The translations under genes were made by a program, and so were the position numbers. Source: Thermomonas brevis (lineage in GTDB: Bacteria; Pseudomonadota; Gammaproteobacteria; Xanthomonadales; Xanthomonadaceae). Taken from it: DNA of 64,000 nt. The stretch lies in contig NZ_CP060711.1 of the NCBI RefSeq assembly GCF_014395425.1, positions 2,108,001 to 2,172,000 on the forward strand. Reading direction: 5' to 3'. Below are positions 1-11,691 of the stretch, piece by piece (positions within the stretch are counted from its first letter, which is position 1; each line of letters begins with the position of its first letter). Under the pieces are notes generated by a model, which saw only the letters and a program-made list of their open reading frames with translations, did not search any database and had not been told where the DNA came from.

Positions 1-503
<503 letters not shown>

Positions 504-507
<4 letters not shown>

Positions 508-1415
508 TCACCCGCGACATCGCCGCGTTTTCCGCATTCGCGCGCAGCGCCGCCGCCGATTTCGGCCCGGCTACTGCGCGCGCCGCCTTCCTGGTCGCGC
601 CCGACGGCTTCCGGCTGGCCGAGCAGTCCGCGCGGGACAACGTCTACATGGCCGATGCGGCGGCGTTCGACGCGGCGCGGGCGTCGATGCAGCATCGCGA
701 CCTGCAGCGCGCCGTTTCCGCCGTGCTGCCGACGGTCTGCTTCGCCGGCGATCCGGCCACGCCGGACGCGGTGTTCCCCAACAACGTGTTCGGCACTGCG
801 GCGGGACGCTACGTCGTTGGCCGGATGCGCCACGAGGTGCGCCAGCGCGAAGCGGCGCGCGCCGACATCCGCGCGTTCTTCCGCGACGTGCTGGGCCGCG
901 CCGGGATCGACCTGTCCGCGCAGCCGCATCCCTGCGAACTCACCGGCGCGCTGGTGATCGACCGCGCCCGCGGCCTCGGCTTCTGCGGCCTGTCCGAGCG
1001 CTGCGACGAGGACGGCGCCCGGCTGATGCACGAGGCCTTCGGCCTGCGCGCGACGCTGCTGTTCGACCTCGCGCTGGGCGAGTACCACACCAACGTGGTG
1101 CTGGCGGTGCTGGCCGGGCGCGCGGCGGTGGTCTGCCCGAAAGGCTTCGCCGATCCGGCGGTGGCCGCCGCCGTCGTCGCCCTGTATGCCCCGCATGCGG
1201 TGATCTGCGGCGAGGCGGAGCACGCGGCCTTCGTCGCCAACTGCATCGCGCTGTCGCCGGAGACCGTGTGGATGAGCGCGGCGGCGGGGCGGGCGCTGTC
1301 GCCCGGGCATCGCGCAGTGCTGGCGGATGCCGGCTTCCGGGTCGAAACGGTCGAGCTGGACGCCATCGAGGCGGCGGGCGGCTCGCTGCGCTGCTGCATC
1401 GGCGAACTCTACTGA
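504..1415 (+). CDS. Amidinotransferase-family guanidino/ureido hydrolase (CtlX/DDAH-like)
   Basis: A 303-residue protein of the pentein (amidinotransferase) superfamily, which hydrolyses modified guanidino or ureido groups such as dimethylarginine, arginine or citrulline. Visible family motifs are FPNNVF near residue 90, CELTGALVIDR mid-protein, GLSERC, the YHTNVVL segment holding the catalytic His, and a C-terminal GGSLRCC with the expected nucleophilic Cys. The start is the ATG overlapping the dusA stop (ATGA). An arginase lies about 7 kb downstream, so a role in arginine or citrulline catabolism is plausible. Exact substrate (citrulline versus methylarginine) cannot be decided from the sequence. 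Confidence 0.8.
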
Positions 1416-1516
1416 GCGGCACGAATCTGAACGGCGCGGTATCCTGTTCAGGAAACTTCAGGGCCGATTCACCGGCTGCGCCCAGAATTGCGTCATCGAT
1501 TTCCGAGAGCCGTGCC

Positions 1517-1912
1517 ATGTCCTGCCGTCGCCTGCCCATGCCGAAGCTGCTGACCATCGCCATTCTGGCGGTGCTGCCGGCGCTGGCCGCGCATGCCGGG
1601 CCGCAGTCGCAGGACCGCGGTCGCGGCCAGCAGCAGCGCGACGACGACCGCGGCGAACGCAGTGACCTGCGCGACCGCGACGACCTGCGCCCCGTTCCGC
1701 GCGGAAGCCTGTCCGATGCGGTGCGCCGGGTCGAGCGCAACACGCGCGGCGAGGTGCTCTCGGCCGAACGCATCCAGTACGACGGCCGCGACATGCACCG
1801 GGTCAAGGTGGTGGACGACCAGGGCCGGGTGCGGGTGTTCATGCAGGACCCGCAGCGCCGTGACGGCGGCAAGCAGCCGCAGCGCCCGCAGCGCGACGAC
1901 GACGACAACTGA
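1517..1912 (+). CDS. Exported PepSY-like protein upstream of phoPQ
   Basis: A 131-residue protein with an N-terminal signal peptide (hydrophobic LLTIAILAVLPALAAHA), an Arg/Asp-rich low-complexity linker (about residues 33-60), then a small domain of roughly 50 residues that resembles PepSY (SLSDAVRRVERNTRGEVLSAERI followed by a beta-hairpin). It ends in an acidic tail. It lies 44 bases upstream of the response-regulator gene, in the same orientation. Many two-component systems have a PepSY protein as a first operon gene, so a periplasmic sensing or inhibitory role is likely but inferred. Confidence 0.7.
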   Translation: MSCRRLPMPKLLTIAILAVLPALAAHAGPQSQDRGRGQQQRDDDRGERSDLRDRDDLRPVPRGSLSDAVRRVERNTRGEVLSAERIQYDGRDMHRVKVVDDQGRVRVFMQDPQRRDGGKQPQRPQRDDDDN

Positions 1913-1956
1913 GCGCGCCCGCGCGCATCGCCCATCCGACCGTTTGAGGAGAGACC

Positions 1957-2640
1957 ATGCGTATCCTGCTCGTCGAAGACGAAGCCCCGCTGCGCGAAAC
2001 CCTGGCCGCGCGCCTGAAGCGCGAAGGCTATGCGGTGGATGCCGCGCAGGACGGCGAGGAGGGCCTGTACATGGGCCGCGAAGTGCCGTTCGACGTCGGC
2101 ATCATCGACCTCGGCCTGCCGAAGATGAGCGGCATGGAGCTGATCCGCGCGCTGCGCGACGAGGGCAAGACCTTCCCGATGCTGATCCTGACCGCGCGTT
2201 CCAGCTGGCAGGACAAGGTCGACGGCCTGAAGCAGGGCGCCGACGACTATCTGGTCAAGCCCTTCCACGTGGAAGAACTGCTGGCGCGCATCAACGCGCT
2301 GGTGCGCCGCGCCGCCGGCTGGAGCAAGCCGACCCTGGAATGCGGCCCGGTGATGCTGGACCTGGCCGCGCAGACGGTCAGCGTCAACGGCGCCAACGTG
2401 GACCTGACCAGCTACGAGTACAAGGTGCTCGAGTACCTGATGATGCACGCGGGCGAGCTGGTCTCGAAGGCCGACCTTACCGAGCACATCTACCAGCAGG
2501 ATTTCGACCGCGACTCCAACGTGCTGGAAGTGTTCATCGGCCGGCTGCGCAAGAAGCTCGACCCGGACGGCGAATTGAAGCCGATCGAGACCGTGCGCGG
2601 GCGCGGCTACCGGTTCGCCATCGCGCGCAGCGGCGAGTGA
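1957..2640 (+). CDS. phoP: PhoP-type response regulator
   Basis: A 227-residue OmpR-family DNA-binding response regulator. The receiver domain spans residues 1-115, with the acidic pair E7/D8, phospho-acceptor Asp51 (in GIIDLGLP), the conserved TAR segment and K101 in LVKPF. The C-terminal winged helix (about 125-225) ends in VRGRGYRF, typical of the family. A good Shine-Dalgarno (GAGGAGAG) precedes the ATG. It is followed after 25 bases by its sensor kinase. The best match by eye is PhoP of xanthomonads, which responds to low divalent cation, low pH or antimicrobial peptides. Confidence 0.9.
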   Translation: MRILLVEDEAPLRETLAARLKREGYAVDAAQDGEEGLYMGREVPFDVGIIDLGLPKMSGMELIRALRDEGKTFPMLILTARSSWQDKVDGLKQGADDYLVKPFHVEELLARINALVRRAAGWSKPTLECGPVMLDLAAQTVSVNGANVDLTSYEYKVLEYLMMHAGELVSKADLTEHIYQQDFDRDSNVLEVFIGRLRKKLDPDGELKPIETVRGRGYRFAIARSGE

Positions 2641-2665
2641 GTCCGGCGCGGCAACGCGAAGGCGC

Positions 2666-4123
2666 ATGACGCCCGCACTCCCGCCCGAAACCGAATCCGC
2701 CGCCGCGCCACGTGCGCGGCGGTTGCGCATCGCCCAGCCGCGTTCGTTGCAGTCGCGCCAGCTGTGGGCGGCCAGCCTCGGCCTGATCGCCTTCCTCGCG
2801 CTGGCCGGCTCGGCGCTGGATCGCGCCTTCCAGAGCGCCGCGCAGAGCGGCCTGCGCGAGCGCCTGCACAGCTATGCGCTGGCCTACGCCAACAGCGATT
2901 TCGCCCGCGACGGCAGCGTGATTCCGCCCTGGGACCCGCCGGACCCGCGCTTCAAGCGTCCGGGCAGCGGGCTGTACGCGCAGATCGTGCTGGATTCCGG
3001 GCGCTGGGAATCGGACTCCTCGCAGGGCCCGCACCTGCCCGACGGCGCGATGCTGGCGCCGGGGCGGCAGATCTTCGAGGGGCCGCTGCCGGTGACCCGC
3101 ATCGACGGCCACCAGGGCGAGGTCTACCGCTACGGCTACGGCTTGGCGTGGAGCGGCAACGGCGACGGCGATGCCGACCGTGAGATTCCCTACACCGTCT
3201 ACATCCTCGAGGACACCACCGGGCTCGGTCGCCAGGTGGCGGCGTTCCGCGCGGCGCTGTGGCGCTACTTGGGCGGCGCCGGCGTGGTGCTGCTGCTGCT
3301 GCAGATGCTGGTGCTGCGCTGGAGCCTGCGCCCGCTGCGCGACGTGATCGGCGAGCTCAAGCGGGTGCAGGCGGGCGCGGCGGCCGGCATGAGCGAGGCG
3401 CATCCGCGCGAGCTGGAGCCGCTGACCGAGAGCATCAACGCCTTCATCCAGAGCGAGCGCGAGAACCTCGACCGCCAGCGCAACACGCTGGCCGACCTCG
3501 CGCACAGCCTGAAGACGCCGCTGGCGGTGCTGCGCTCGCGGCTGGACGCGGACACCGGCGAAGCCGAGCTGCGCGAGGAAGTGGACGCGCAGCTGCGGCG
3601 AATGAACGATCTGGTGTCCTACCAGTTGGCGCGCGCCGCGCGTTCCGGCCACCAGCTGTTCGCCGCGCCGATCGAGATCGAGCCGCAGGCCGAGCAGATC
3701 GTGGTCGGGCTGGAGAAGGTGTACGCCGCCAAGGGCGTGCTGTGCGAATTCGAGATCGCGCCCGAGGCGCGCTTCCACGGCGAGACCGGCGACCTGCAGG
3801 AGCTGCTGGGCAATCTGCTGGAGAACGCCTTCAAGTGGGCGAAGTCGCGGGTGCTGCTGACCGTGGCGGAGGGCGCGCAGGCGCCGGGTCGCCGCGCCGG
3901 GCTGGTCGTGGTGGTGGAGGACGATGGCCCCGGCATCGCCGACGACCGCATCGCCTATGTGTTGCAGCGCGGGGTGCGCGGCGACGAGCGCGTGCAGGGC
4001 CACGGCATCGGCCTGTCGATCGTGCAGGACATCATCCGGAGCTACCGCGGCGAGCTGCGGGTGGGGCGGTCGCAGGAGCTGGGCGGTGGGCGCTTCGAGG
4101 TGGAGCTGCCGGGCGGCCTGTAG
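2666..4123 (+). CDS. phoQ: PhoQ-type sensor histidine kinase
   Basis: A 485-residue inner-membrane histidine kinase, partner of the preceding regulator. It has a first membrane helix near residues 33-50, a periplasmic sensor domain (about 55-190), a second helix (about 200-220), and a HAMP-like linker. The phospho-acceptor is His280 in LAHSLKTPL. The ATPase domain shows the N-box LGNLLENAFKW, G1 DDGPGIAD and G2 GHGIGLSIV. Order and spacing match PhoQ of xanthomonads. The two genes are separated by 25 bases and should be cotranscribed. Confidence 0.88.
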   Translation: MTPALPPETESAAAPRARRLRIAQPRSLQSRQLWAASLGLIAFLALAGSALDRAFQSAAQSGLRERLHSYALAYANSDFARDGSVIPPWDPPDPRFKRPGSGLYAQIVLDSGRWESDSSQGPHLPDGAMLAPGRQIFEGPLPVTRIDGHQGEVYRYGYGLAWSGNGDGDADREIPYTVYILEDTTGLGRQVAAFRAALWRYLGGAGVVLLLLQMLVLRWSLRPLRDVIGELKRVQAGAAAGMSEAHPRELEPLTESINAFIQSERENLDRQRNTLADLAHSLKTPLAVLRSRLDADTGEAELREEVDAQLRRMNDLVSYQLARAARSGHQLFAAPIEIEPQAEQIVVGLEKVYAAKGVLCEFEIAPEARFHGETGDLQELLGNLLENAFKWAKSRVLLTVAEGAQAPGRRAGLVVVVEDDGPGIADDRIAYVLQRGVRGDERVQGHGIGLSIVQDIIRSYRGELRVGRSQELGGGRFEVELPGGL

Positions 4124-4164
4124 TGTTCGTGGTGTGGGGACAGCGCTGCATCCGCGAAGCTTGT

Positions 4165-4219
4165 GACGCGGATCAACACGGAAAACGCGGATAAATCTTC
4201 TGGATCGGATTTTCATCCG
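4165..4219. repeat. GACGCGGATCAA-type intergenic repeat, degenerate copy
   Basis: This stretch in the 116-base gap between phoQ and the convergent peptidase gene begins GACGCGGATCAACACGG and continues with GCGGATAAA, the same words as the cleaner copy at 60687-60758. It ends in a small hairpin, CGGAT (4206-4210) with ATCCG (4215-4219). It may serve as a bidirectional terminator for the convergent genes. Confidence 0.6.
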
Positions 4220-4239
4220 TTTCGAAACGCGCTTGCGAC

Positions 4240-4986
4240 TCAAAGCAGGGGCGCACCGTAGAACCGCTCCAGATGCGCCGCCACCGCGGGAAGCGCGTTG
4301 CGCAGCGTGGCGGCGTCGCTGAAGTGGTATTCGGTGCAGACCGCGAAGAACTCCTCGGGCGCTTCCGCGGCGTAGGGATCGATGGCGGTGTCGCGGCCGG
4401 CGTCGACGTCCTCGCAGAACGCATCGAAGGCGCGCTGGAAATCGGAAGCCCACTGCCGCTGCCAGTCGCGCGGCAGCGGCGGGGTGCCGTCCATCGCGCC
4501 ATCCAGTGCGTCGAGCTTGTGCGCGATCTCGTGCGCGGCCACGCAATAGCCGTCGAACGGCGCGGCGATGTCGGCGCGCACGTCGGCCCAGGACAGGATG
4601 ACCGGGCCGCGCTCCCAGGCTTCGCCGATCAGCTCGTCGAAGCCTTCGTGCAGGATGCCGTGCGCGTCGATATGGCTGCGCTTCGCGCGGAACGCGCCCG
4701 GATACACCAGCAGTTCCTTCCAGCCGTGCAGGCCCTCGCGCCCGAACTCCAGCAGCGGCATGCAGCACAGCATCGCCAGGCGCAGGCGCTGCACCTCGTT
4801 CAGGCGCAGGCCGTGCAGCGGGGTGATGGTCTTGTCCGCCATGAACTCCGCGGCCAGTGCGTGCAGGCGCTGGCTGCGCGCCTCGTCGAGCGTGCGCAGC
4901 CACGGCAGGCCGGCGGCGGCCTGCCGGCACAGGGAAGGATCAAGCGGCGGGATGCTGCGCTGGCGGCGCGAAAACGGCCAGATCAC
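4240..4986 (-). CDS. mtfA: MtfA-type M90 zinc peptidase
   Basis: A 248-residue cytosolic zinc metallopeptidase of the MtfA (Mlc titration factor A) family. The metal-binding motif HEIAH is at residues 152-156 (AAHEIAHKLDALDGAMDG), with a downstream glutamate in EEFFAVCTEYHF as the likely third ligand. The length fits the family (about 250-265). In E. coli MtfA binds the glucose repressor Mlc; no mlc or ptsG is visible here, so only the peptidase class is secure. It lies 15 bases downstream of a small exported protein gene on the same strand. Confidence 0.87.
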   Translation of the reverse strand: MIWPFSRRQRSIPPLDPSLCRQAAAGLPWLRTLDEARSQRLHALAAEFMADKTITPLHGLRLNEVQRLRLAMLCCMPLLEFGREGLHGWKELLVYPGAFRAKRSHIDAHGILHEGFDELIGEAWERGPVILSWADVRADIAAPFDGYCVAAHEIAHKLDALDGAMDGTPPLPRDWQRQWASDFQRAFDAFCEDVDAGRDTAIDPYAAEAPEEFFAVCTEYHFSDAATLRNALPAVAAHLERFYGAPLL

Positions 4987-5001
4987 GCGAGGCAGGATCG
5001 C

Positions 5002-5316
5002 TCAGCGGAACATGCCGGGCAGGAAGCTGTGGAAGCGCGCCGGCAGCATGCGGCTGTCGCCGCCGGTGGTGCGCGCGGTCGCGGCCGGCGCGGCGGCCTG
5101 CGGCTTGGGCTTCTGCGGGCGCTGCGCGTGGGAGGCGGCCACCGCGCCGTCGATGTCGGCCTCGTCCAGCCGGTCGGTCGGGCAGGGCGTGGCGGCGTCC
5201 GCCGCTGCGGGCGCGATTTCCGGCGCCAGGTGCCGCAGCTCGGCGGCGCCGGCGTGGCCAAAGGCGCCCGTCAGGGCGAGGCAGACCAGCAGTTGGCGCG
5301 GCGTGGGCAGGCGCAT
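5002..5316 (-). CDS. Small exported protein of unknown function
   Basis: A 104-residue protein with a signal peptide (LLVCLALTGAFGHAGAA) and a mature part rich in Ala and Pro, including a KPKPQAAAP linker, with no recognised domain. The ATG at 5316 is preferred over a GTG three codons earlier because it gives a normal signal sequence. It precedes the M90 peptidase gene by 15 bases on the same strand, so the two probably share a transcript. Function unknown. Confidence 0.55.
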   Translation of the reverse strand: MRLPTPRQLLVCLALTGAFGHAGAAELRHLAPEIAPAAADAATPCPTDRLDEADIDGAVAASHAQRPQKPKPQAAAPAATARTTGGDSRMLPARFHSFLPGMFR

Positions 5317-5529
5317 GGGGGTCACCGGACGGGGATGGACCGTGCGGGCGCACGGTTCCGCCGCCGACTATAGCAGCGAAACCCGCGCCGGCGTGTTGCG
5401 CCGCGGCAAGGGCGGCGCCGGCGCCGGATCGGTCTGCCGGGCGCCCACGTATCATCGCGGGATGCGTTCGACTTCCTGCTTTTTCCGCTCCATTTCACGA
5501 GGCACCCGTCGCCCGTCGCGGAGGCGCGC

Positions 5530-6519
5530 ATGAGCGACGCGCGCGGTGAGCGCGCCCTGCTGTTGCGGCTGGCGCAGGGCCCCGTCAGCGGCGACGTGCT
5601 GGCCGGCGAGGCGGGGCTGACCCGCGCCGCGGTGTGGAAGCGGATCGACGCGCTGCGGCAGGCCGGCATCGCCATCGAGGCCGCGCCGGGGCGCGGCTAC
5701 CGGCTGGCGCAGCCGCTGGACCTGCTGGAGGCCGAGGCGATCCGCGCCGCGCTGCCGGCCGCCGCGCGCAAACGGCTGGCCGCGCTGGACGTGGCCTGGT
5801 CGCTGGATTCCACCAACAGCGAACTGCTGCGGCGCGAAACGCCGGCAAACGGCGGCGCGGCGCTGCTGGCCGAGCGCCAGACCGGCGGGCGCGGCCGGCG
5901 CGGGCGCGAATGGGCTTCGCCGTTGGCGGCGCACGTCTATCTGTCGCTGGCGCGTCGCTTCGACGGCGGGCTGGCGCGGCTGGGCGGATTGAGCCTGGTG
6001 GCCGGCGTCGCCGCCTGCGAGGTGCTGCACGCGCTCGGCTTTGCGCAGGTGCGGCTGAAGTGGCCGAACGATCTAGTGGTGATGGATGGTTCCGGCCTGC
6101 GCAAGCTGGGCGGCCTGCTGGTGGAGGGCGGTGGCGAAGCGGGCGGCGCGGCGCGTGCGGTGATCGGACTGGGCTTGAACGTGCGGATGCCGCCGGCGTT
6201 CGCCGCCGCGATCGACCAGCCCTGGGCCGAGCTGTCCGCGCTGTCGCCGCGGCCGCCGTCGCGCAACACGCTGGTCGCCACGCTGCTCGGGCATCTGCTG
6301 CCGGCGCTGGACGAATTCGATGTGCACGGCCTGCAACCCTTCCTGCCGCGGTATGCGGCGCTGGACGCGCTGGCCGGTCGCGCGATCCGCGTCCACGAGG
6401 GCGGGCAGGTGCGCGACGCGCAGGCGCTGGGCATCGCCGACGACGGCGCGCTGCGCATCCGCGATGGCGCCGGCAACGAGCGCCACCTGCACGCCGGCGA
6501 CGTGAGCGTGCGCGCATGA
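5530..6519 (+). CDS. birA: Bifunctional biotin ligase / biotin operon repressor
   Basis: A 329-residue protein that activates biotin to biotinyl-AMP and transfers it to acetyl-CoA carboxylase BCCP, and can repress biotin genes. It has an N-terminal winged helix-turn-helix (residues 1-60), so it is the regulatory (group II) type. The catalytic domain follows, with the biotinyl-AMP loop GRGRRGREW at about 120-128 and KWPNDL at 177-182. A C-terminal SH3-like domain ends the protein. The stop overlaps the coaX start (ATGA), and the birA-coaX pair is a common arrangement. Confidence 0.95.
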   Translation: MSDARGERALLLRLAQGPVSGDVLAGEAGLTRAAVWKRIDALRQAGIAIEAAPGRGYRLAQPLDLLEAEAIRAALPAAARKRLAALDVAWSLDSTNSELLRRETPANGGAALLAERQTGGRGRRGREWASPLAAHVYLSLARRFDGGLARLGGLSLVAGVAACEVLHALGFAQVRLKWPNDLVVMDGSGLRKLGGLLVEGGGEAGGAARAVIGLGLNVRMPPAFAAAIDQPWAELSALSPRPPSRNTLVATLLGHLLPALDEFDVHGLQPFLPRYAALDALAGRAIRVHEGGQVRDAQALGIADDGALRIRDGAGNERHLHAGDVSVRA

Positions 6520-7235
6520 GCACCTGGCTGTTCGACCTCGGCAACACCCGCCTGAAGTGCGCGCCGCTGCGGGACGACGGCAGCATCGGCGAGGTTGTCG
6601 CCATCGCCCACGACGACGCGGGCGCGTGGCTCGATGCATTGCCGACCGGCGAGGTGGCCTGCATCGCCAGCGTGGCCTCCGACGCGCGCCGGGTGGAGCT
6701 GCTGGATGCCCTGTGCGCGCGCTTCGCGCGCCTGCACCGAGTGCGTACCGAGGCGGCGCTGGGACCGTTGCGCATCGCCTACGCCGAGTCGGCGCACCTG
6801 GGCGTGGACCGCTTCCTGGCGATGCTGGGCCTGTGCGGCGCGCATGCGGCGCTGGTGGTCGGCGTGGGCACCGCGCTGACCGTCGATCTGCTGGATGCCG
6901 CGGGTCGGCACCGCGGCGGGCGGATCGCGCCGTCGCCGCAGCTGATGCGCGAGGTCCTGCACGCGCGCGCCGCGCAGCTGCCGGCGGCCGGCGGGGAGTA
7001 CGCGGAATTCGCCGACGACACCGATCACGCGCTGGCCTCGGGCTGCGAGGGCGCGGCGCTGGCGCTGGTCGAGCGTAGCCTGTGCGCCGCGCATGACCTG
7101 CTCGGCGAAACGCCCTCGCTGCACCTGCACGGCGGCGGCGCCGAGACGCTGCGCGCGCGCCTGCCTGCGCACGCGTGGACGCCCGAGGCGGTGCTGCTCG
7201 GCCTGGCGCGTTGGCACGTGCTGCGGATCGCATAA
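6516..7235 (+). CDS. coaX: Type III pantothenate kinase
   Basis: A 239-residue ASKHA-fold kinase for the first step of coenzyme A synthesis (pantothenate to 4-phosphopantothenate). The phosphate-1 motif DLGNTRLK starts at residue 7, and a second conserved motif, GVGTALTVDL, lies in the middle. The ATG overlaps the birA stop. Type III kinases need a monovalent cation and are not feedback-inhibited by CoA. The length is normal for the family. Confidence 0.92.
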   Translation: MSTWLFDLGNTRLKCAPLRDDGSIGEVVAIAHDDAGAWLDALPTGEVACIASVASDARRVELLDALCARFARLHRVRTEAALGPLRIAYAESAHLGVDRFLAMLGLCGAHAALVVGVGTALTVDLLDAAGRHRGGRIAPSPQLMREVLHARAAQLPAAGGEYAEFADDTDHALASGCEGAALALVERSLCAAHDLLGETPSLHLHGGGAETLRARLPAHAWTPEAVLLGLARWHVLRIA

Positions 7236-7244
7236 ACTCGGCGG

Positions 7245-7940
7245 ATGCTGCTGCGCGCTTCCATCGTGATGCTGGTCATGCTCAACCTGGGCGCCGCCGG
7301 CTGGTGGGCGTTCCGGCCCGAGGCGCGCAGGGCGGCGCCGGCGGCGGACGCCGCGAAAAGCCTGCGCTTGCTGGAAGAATCCTCGCCGCCGATGCCGGCT
7401 ATCGCGACGCAGTCGGCAATACCGCCCGCTCCGGCTTCTCCCGCACCGGCGGCGACGCCGACCCAAGCGACCGCGGACGTTCCCGCCGCGCCGGTCTGCC
7501 TGCGCTTCGGCCCGTTCGCCGATGCTGCCGCGCGCGAGGTGGCTCGCGCGACGCTGCAAGGCATCGGCGCGCAGGCGACGGCGCACGACGTGCCGGCCCG
7601 CGGCGTGCGCGGCTGGAAGGTGTTCCTGCCGGCGCAGCCCTCGCGCGAGGCGGCGCAGGCGCTGGCGGAGAAGCTCAAGGCCTCCGGCATCAGCGACCTG
7701 TTCGTGATGGCGCAGGGCGAGGACGCCAACAGCATCGCGCTCGGCCGCTTCAGCAGCGAAGCCGGCGCGCGCCACCGGCAGACGGAATTGCAGGGCAAGG
7801 GCGTGCAGGCGCGGGTCGAGCCGATCGGCGGCACCCCGGCGCAGGCCTGGCTGGATGCGCGCCTGCCGGCGAACGCGGATCGCGTCGCGCTGGCGAAGCT
7901 CGCCCCTGCGCAGCCGCTGGATTGCGCGCGGCTGCGTTGA
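7245..7940 (+). CDS. SPOR-domain membrane protein
   Basis: A 231-residue protein with one N-terminal membrane helix (residues 4-24), a Pro/Ala-rich linker (about 45-85), and a C-terminal SPOR-like domain starting at CLRFGPFADAAAREV, with the usual two repeated beta-alpha-beta units. SPOR domains bind denuded peptidoglycan glycan strands, often at the division septum. It follows coaX by 9 bases and likely belongs to the birA-coaX transcript. A specific division role is inferred only from the domain. Confidence 0.75.
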   Translation: MLLRASIVMLVMLNLGAAGWWAFRPEARRAAPAADAAKSLRLLEESSPPMPAIATQSAIPPAPASPAPAATPTQATADVPAAPVCLRFGPFADAAAREVARATLQGIGAQATAHDVPARGVRGWKVFLPAQPSREAAQALAEKLKASGISDLFVMAQGEDANSIALGRFSSEAGARHRQTELQGKGVQARVEPIGGTPAQAWLDARLPANADRVALAKLAPAQPLDCARLR

Positions 7941-8023
7941 GCCCGCGCGGCGCCGTGGCCGCTGCGCCGCATCGCCCGGCGCGTTTTCCCGCGAGGCCGG
8001 CCTGTTAGAATCGGCGCGCCCAT

Positions 8024-8099
8024 GCCGCTTTAGCTCAGTTGGTAGAGCAGCTGCCTTGTAAACAGCAGGTCGTCCGTTCGATTCGGACAAGCGGCACCA
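8024..8099 (+). tRNA. tRNA-Thr (anticodon UGU)
   Basis: The cloverleaf folds with acceptor stem GCCGCTT/AAGCGGC (8024-8030 with 8089-8095), D-arm GCTC/GAGC, T-arm GTCCG/CGGAC with TTCGATT loop, discriminator A and an encoded CCA (8097-8099). The anticodon loop CTTGTAA places TGT at 8057-8059, decoding ACA/ACG-type threonine codons. The anticodon stem has a C-A mismatch at its loop-closing pair (8054 and 8062). The gene stands alone, with no integrase nearby. Confidence 0.95.
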
Positions 8100-8143
8100 C
8101 TTCCCGTTCGCGCATTGCGCCGCCGCCTGCGCCTGGAGCCGCC

Positions 8144-9067
8144 ATGACCCGCACCTATCCGCCCGTTTCCGTGTTCGGCGTGCCCACCGACATCGGCGCG
8201 TCCCGGCGCGGCGCGTCGATGGGGCCGGAGGCGCTGCGCGTGGCCGGGCTGGTCGAGGCGATCGCCGCGCGCGGCGTGGACGCGCGCGACATCGGCGACG
8301 TGCAGGGCCCGCGCAACCCGATCGCGCCGCCGGTGCAGGGTTATCGCCATCTCGACGAGGTGGTGGCCTGGAATCGCGCGGTGTTCGACGCCAGCGCGGG
8401 CGAACTGCGCGCCGGCCGCATGCCGATCATGCTGGGCGGCGACCACTGCCTCGCCATCGGCTCGATCGCCGCGGTGGCCGCGCACTGCCGCGCCAGCGGC
8501 AAGAAGCTGCGCGTGCTGTGGCTGGACGCGCACGCCGACTTCAACACCAGCGACATCACCCCCAGCGGCAACATCCACGGCATGCCGGTGGCCTGCCTGG
8601 TCGGGCTGGGCCCGGAGGTGCTGACCACGCTGGGCGGCGCGACGCCGGCGATCACCCCGGAGCAGGTGCGGCAGATCGGCATCCGCTCGGTCGATCCCGA
8701 GGAAAAGCGGCTGGTGAAGGAACACGGCCTCGACATCTACGACATGCGCTACATCGACGAAGTCGGCATGCGCCGCACGATGGAAACCGCGCTGGACGGC
8801 GTGGACGCCGACACCCACCTGCACGTCAGCTTCGACGTGGACATGCTCGACCCGTCGATCGCGCCCGGCACCGGCACCCGCGTGCCCGGCGGTGTGAACT
8901 ACCGCGAGGCGCAGCTGATCATGGAGATGGTGGCGGACACCGGCCGCCTCGGCTCGCTGGACCTGGTGGAAGTGAACCCCGCGCTGGACCGCCGCAACGC
9001 CACCGCGAAGCTGGCGGTGGACTTGGTGGAAAGCCTGTTCGGCAAGTCCACGCTGATGCGGGATTGA
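8144..9067 (+). CDS. rocF: Arginase
   Basis: A 307-residue ureohydrolase converting arginine to ornithine and urea. All manganese-binding motifs are visible: GGDHCLAIG, DAHADFNT and SFDVDMLDPS, and GNIHGMP follows as in true arginases rather than agmatinases. The start has an upstream CCTGGAG. Together with the guanidino hydrolase-like gene near the left end and the cyanophycin enzyme at 58.7 kb, it fits an arginine-catabolic capacity, though these genes are not contiguous. Confidence 0.93.
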   Translation: MTRTYPPVSVFGVPTDIGASRRGASMGPEALRVAGLVEAIAARGVDARDIGDVQGPRNPIAPPVQGYRHLDEVVAWNRAVFDASAGELRAGRMPIMLGGDHCLAIGSIAAVAAHCRASGKKLRVLWLDAHADFNTSDITPSGNIHGMPVACLVGLGPEVLTTLGGATPAITPEQVRQIGIRSVDPEEKRLVKEHGLDIYDMRYIDEVGMRRTMETALDGVDADTHLHVSFDVDMLDPSIAPGTGTRVPGGVNYREAQLIMEMVADTGRLGSLDLVEVNPALDRRNATAKLAVDLVESLFGKSTLMRD

Positions 9068-9093
9068 GCCGGCAGCGGCGATAGCCCGTCGTC

Positions 9094-11682
<2,589 letters not shown>

Positions 11683-11691
11683 GGCGTCCGC

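Noticed and set aside
8024..8099. tRNA-Thr as an integration site of a genomic island
   Set aside because: No integrase, no repeat of the tRNA 3' end and ordinary housekeeping genes on both sides.
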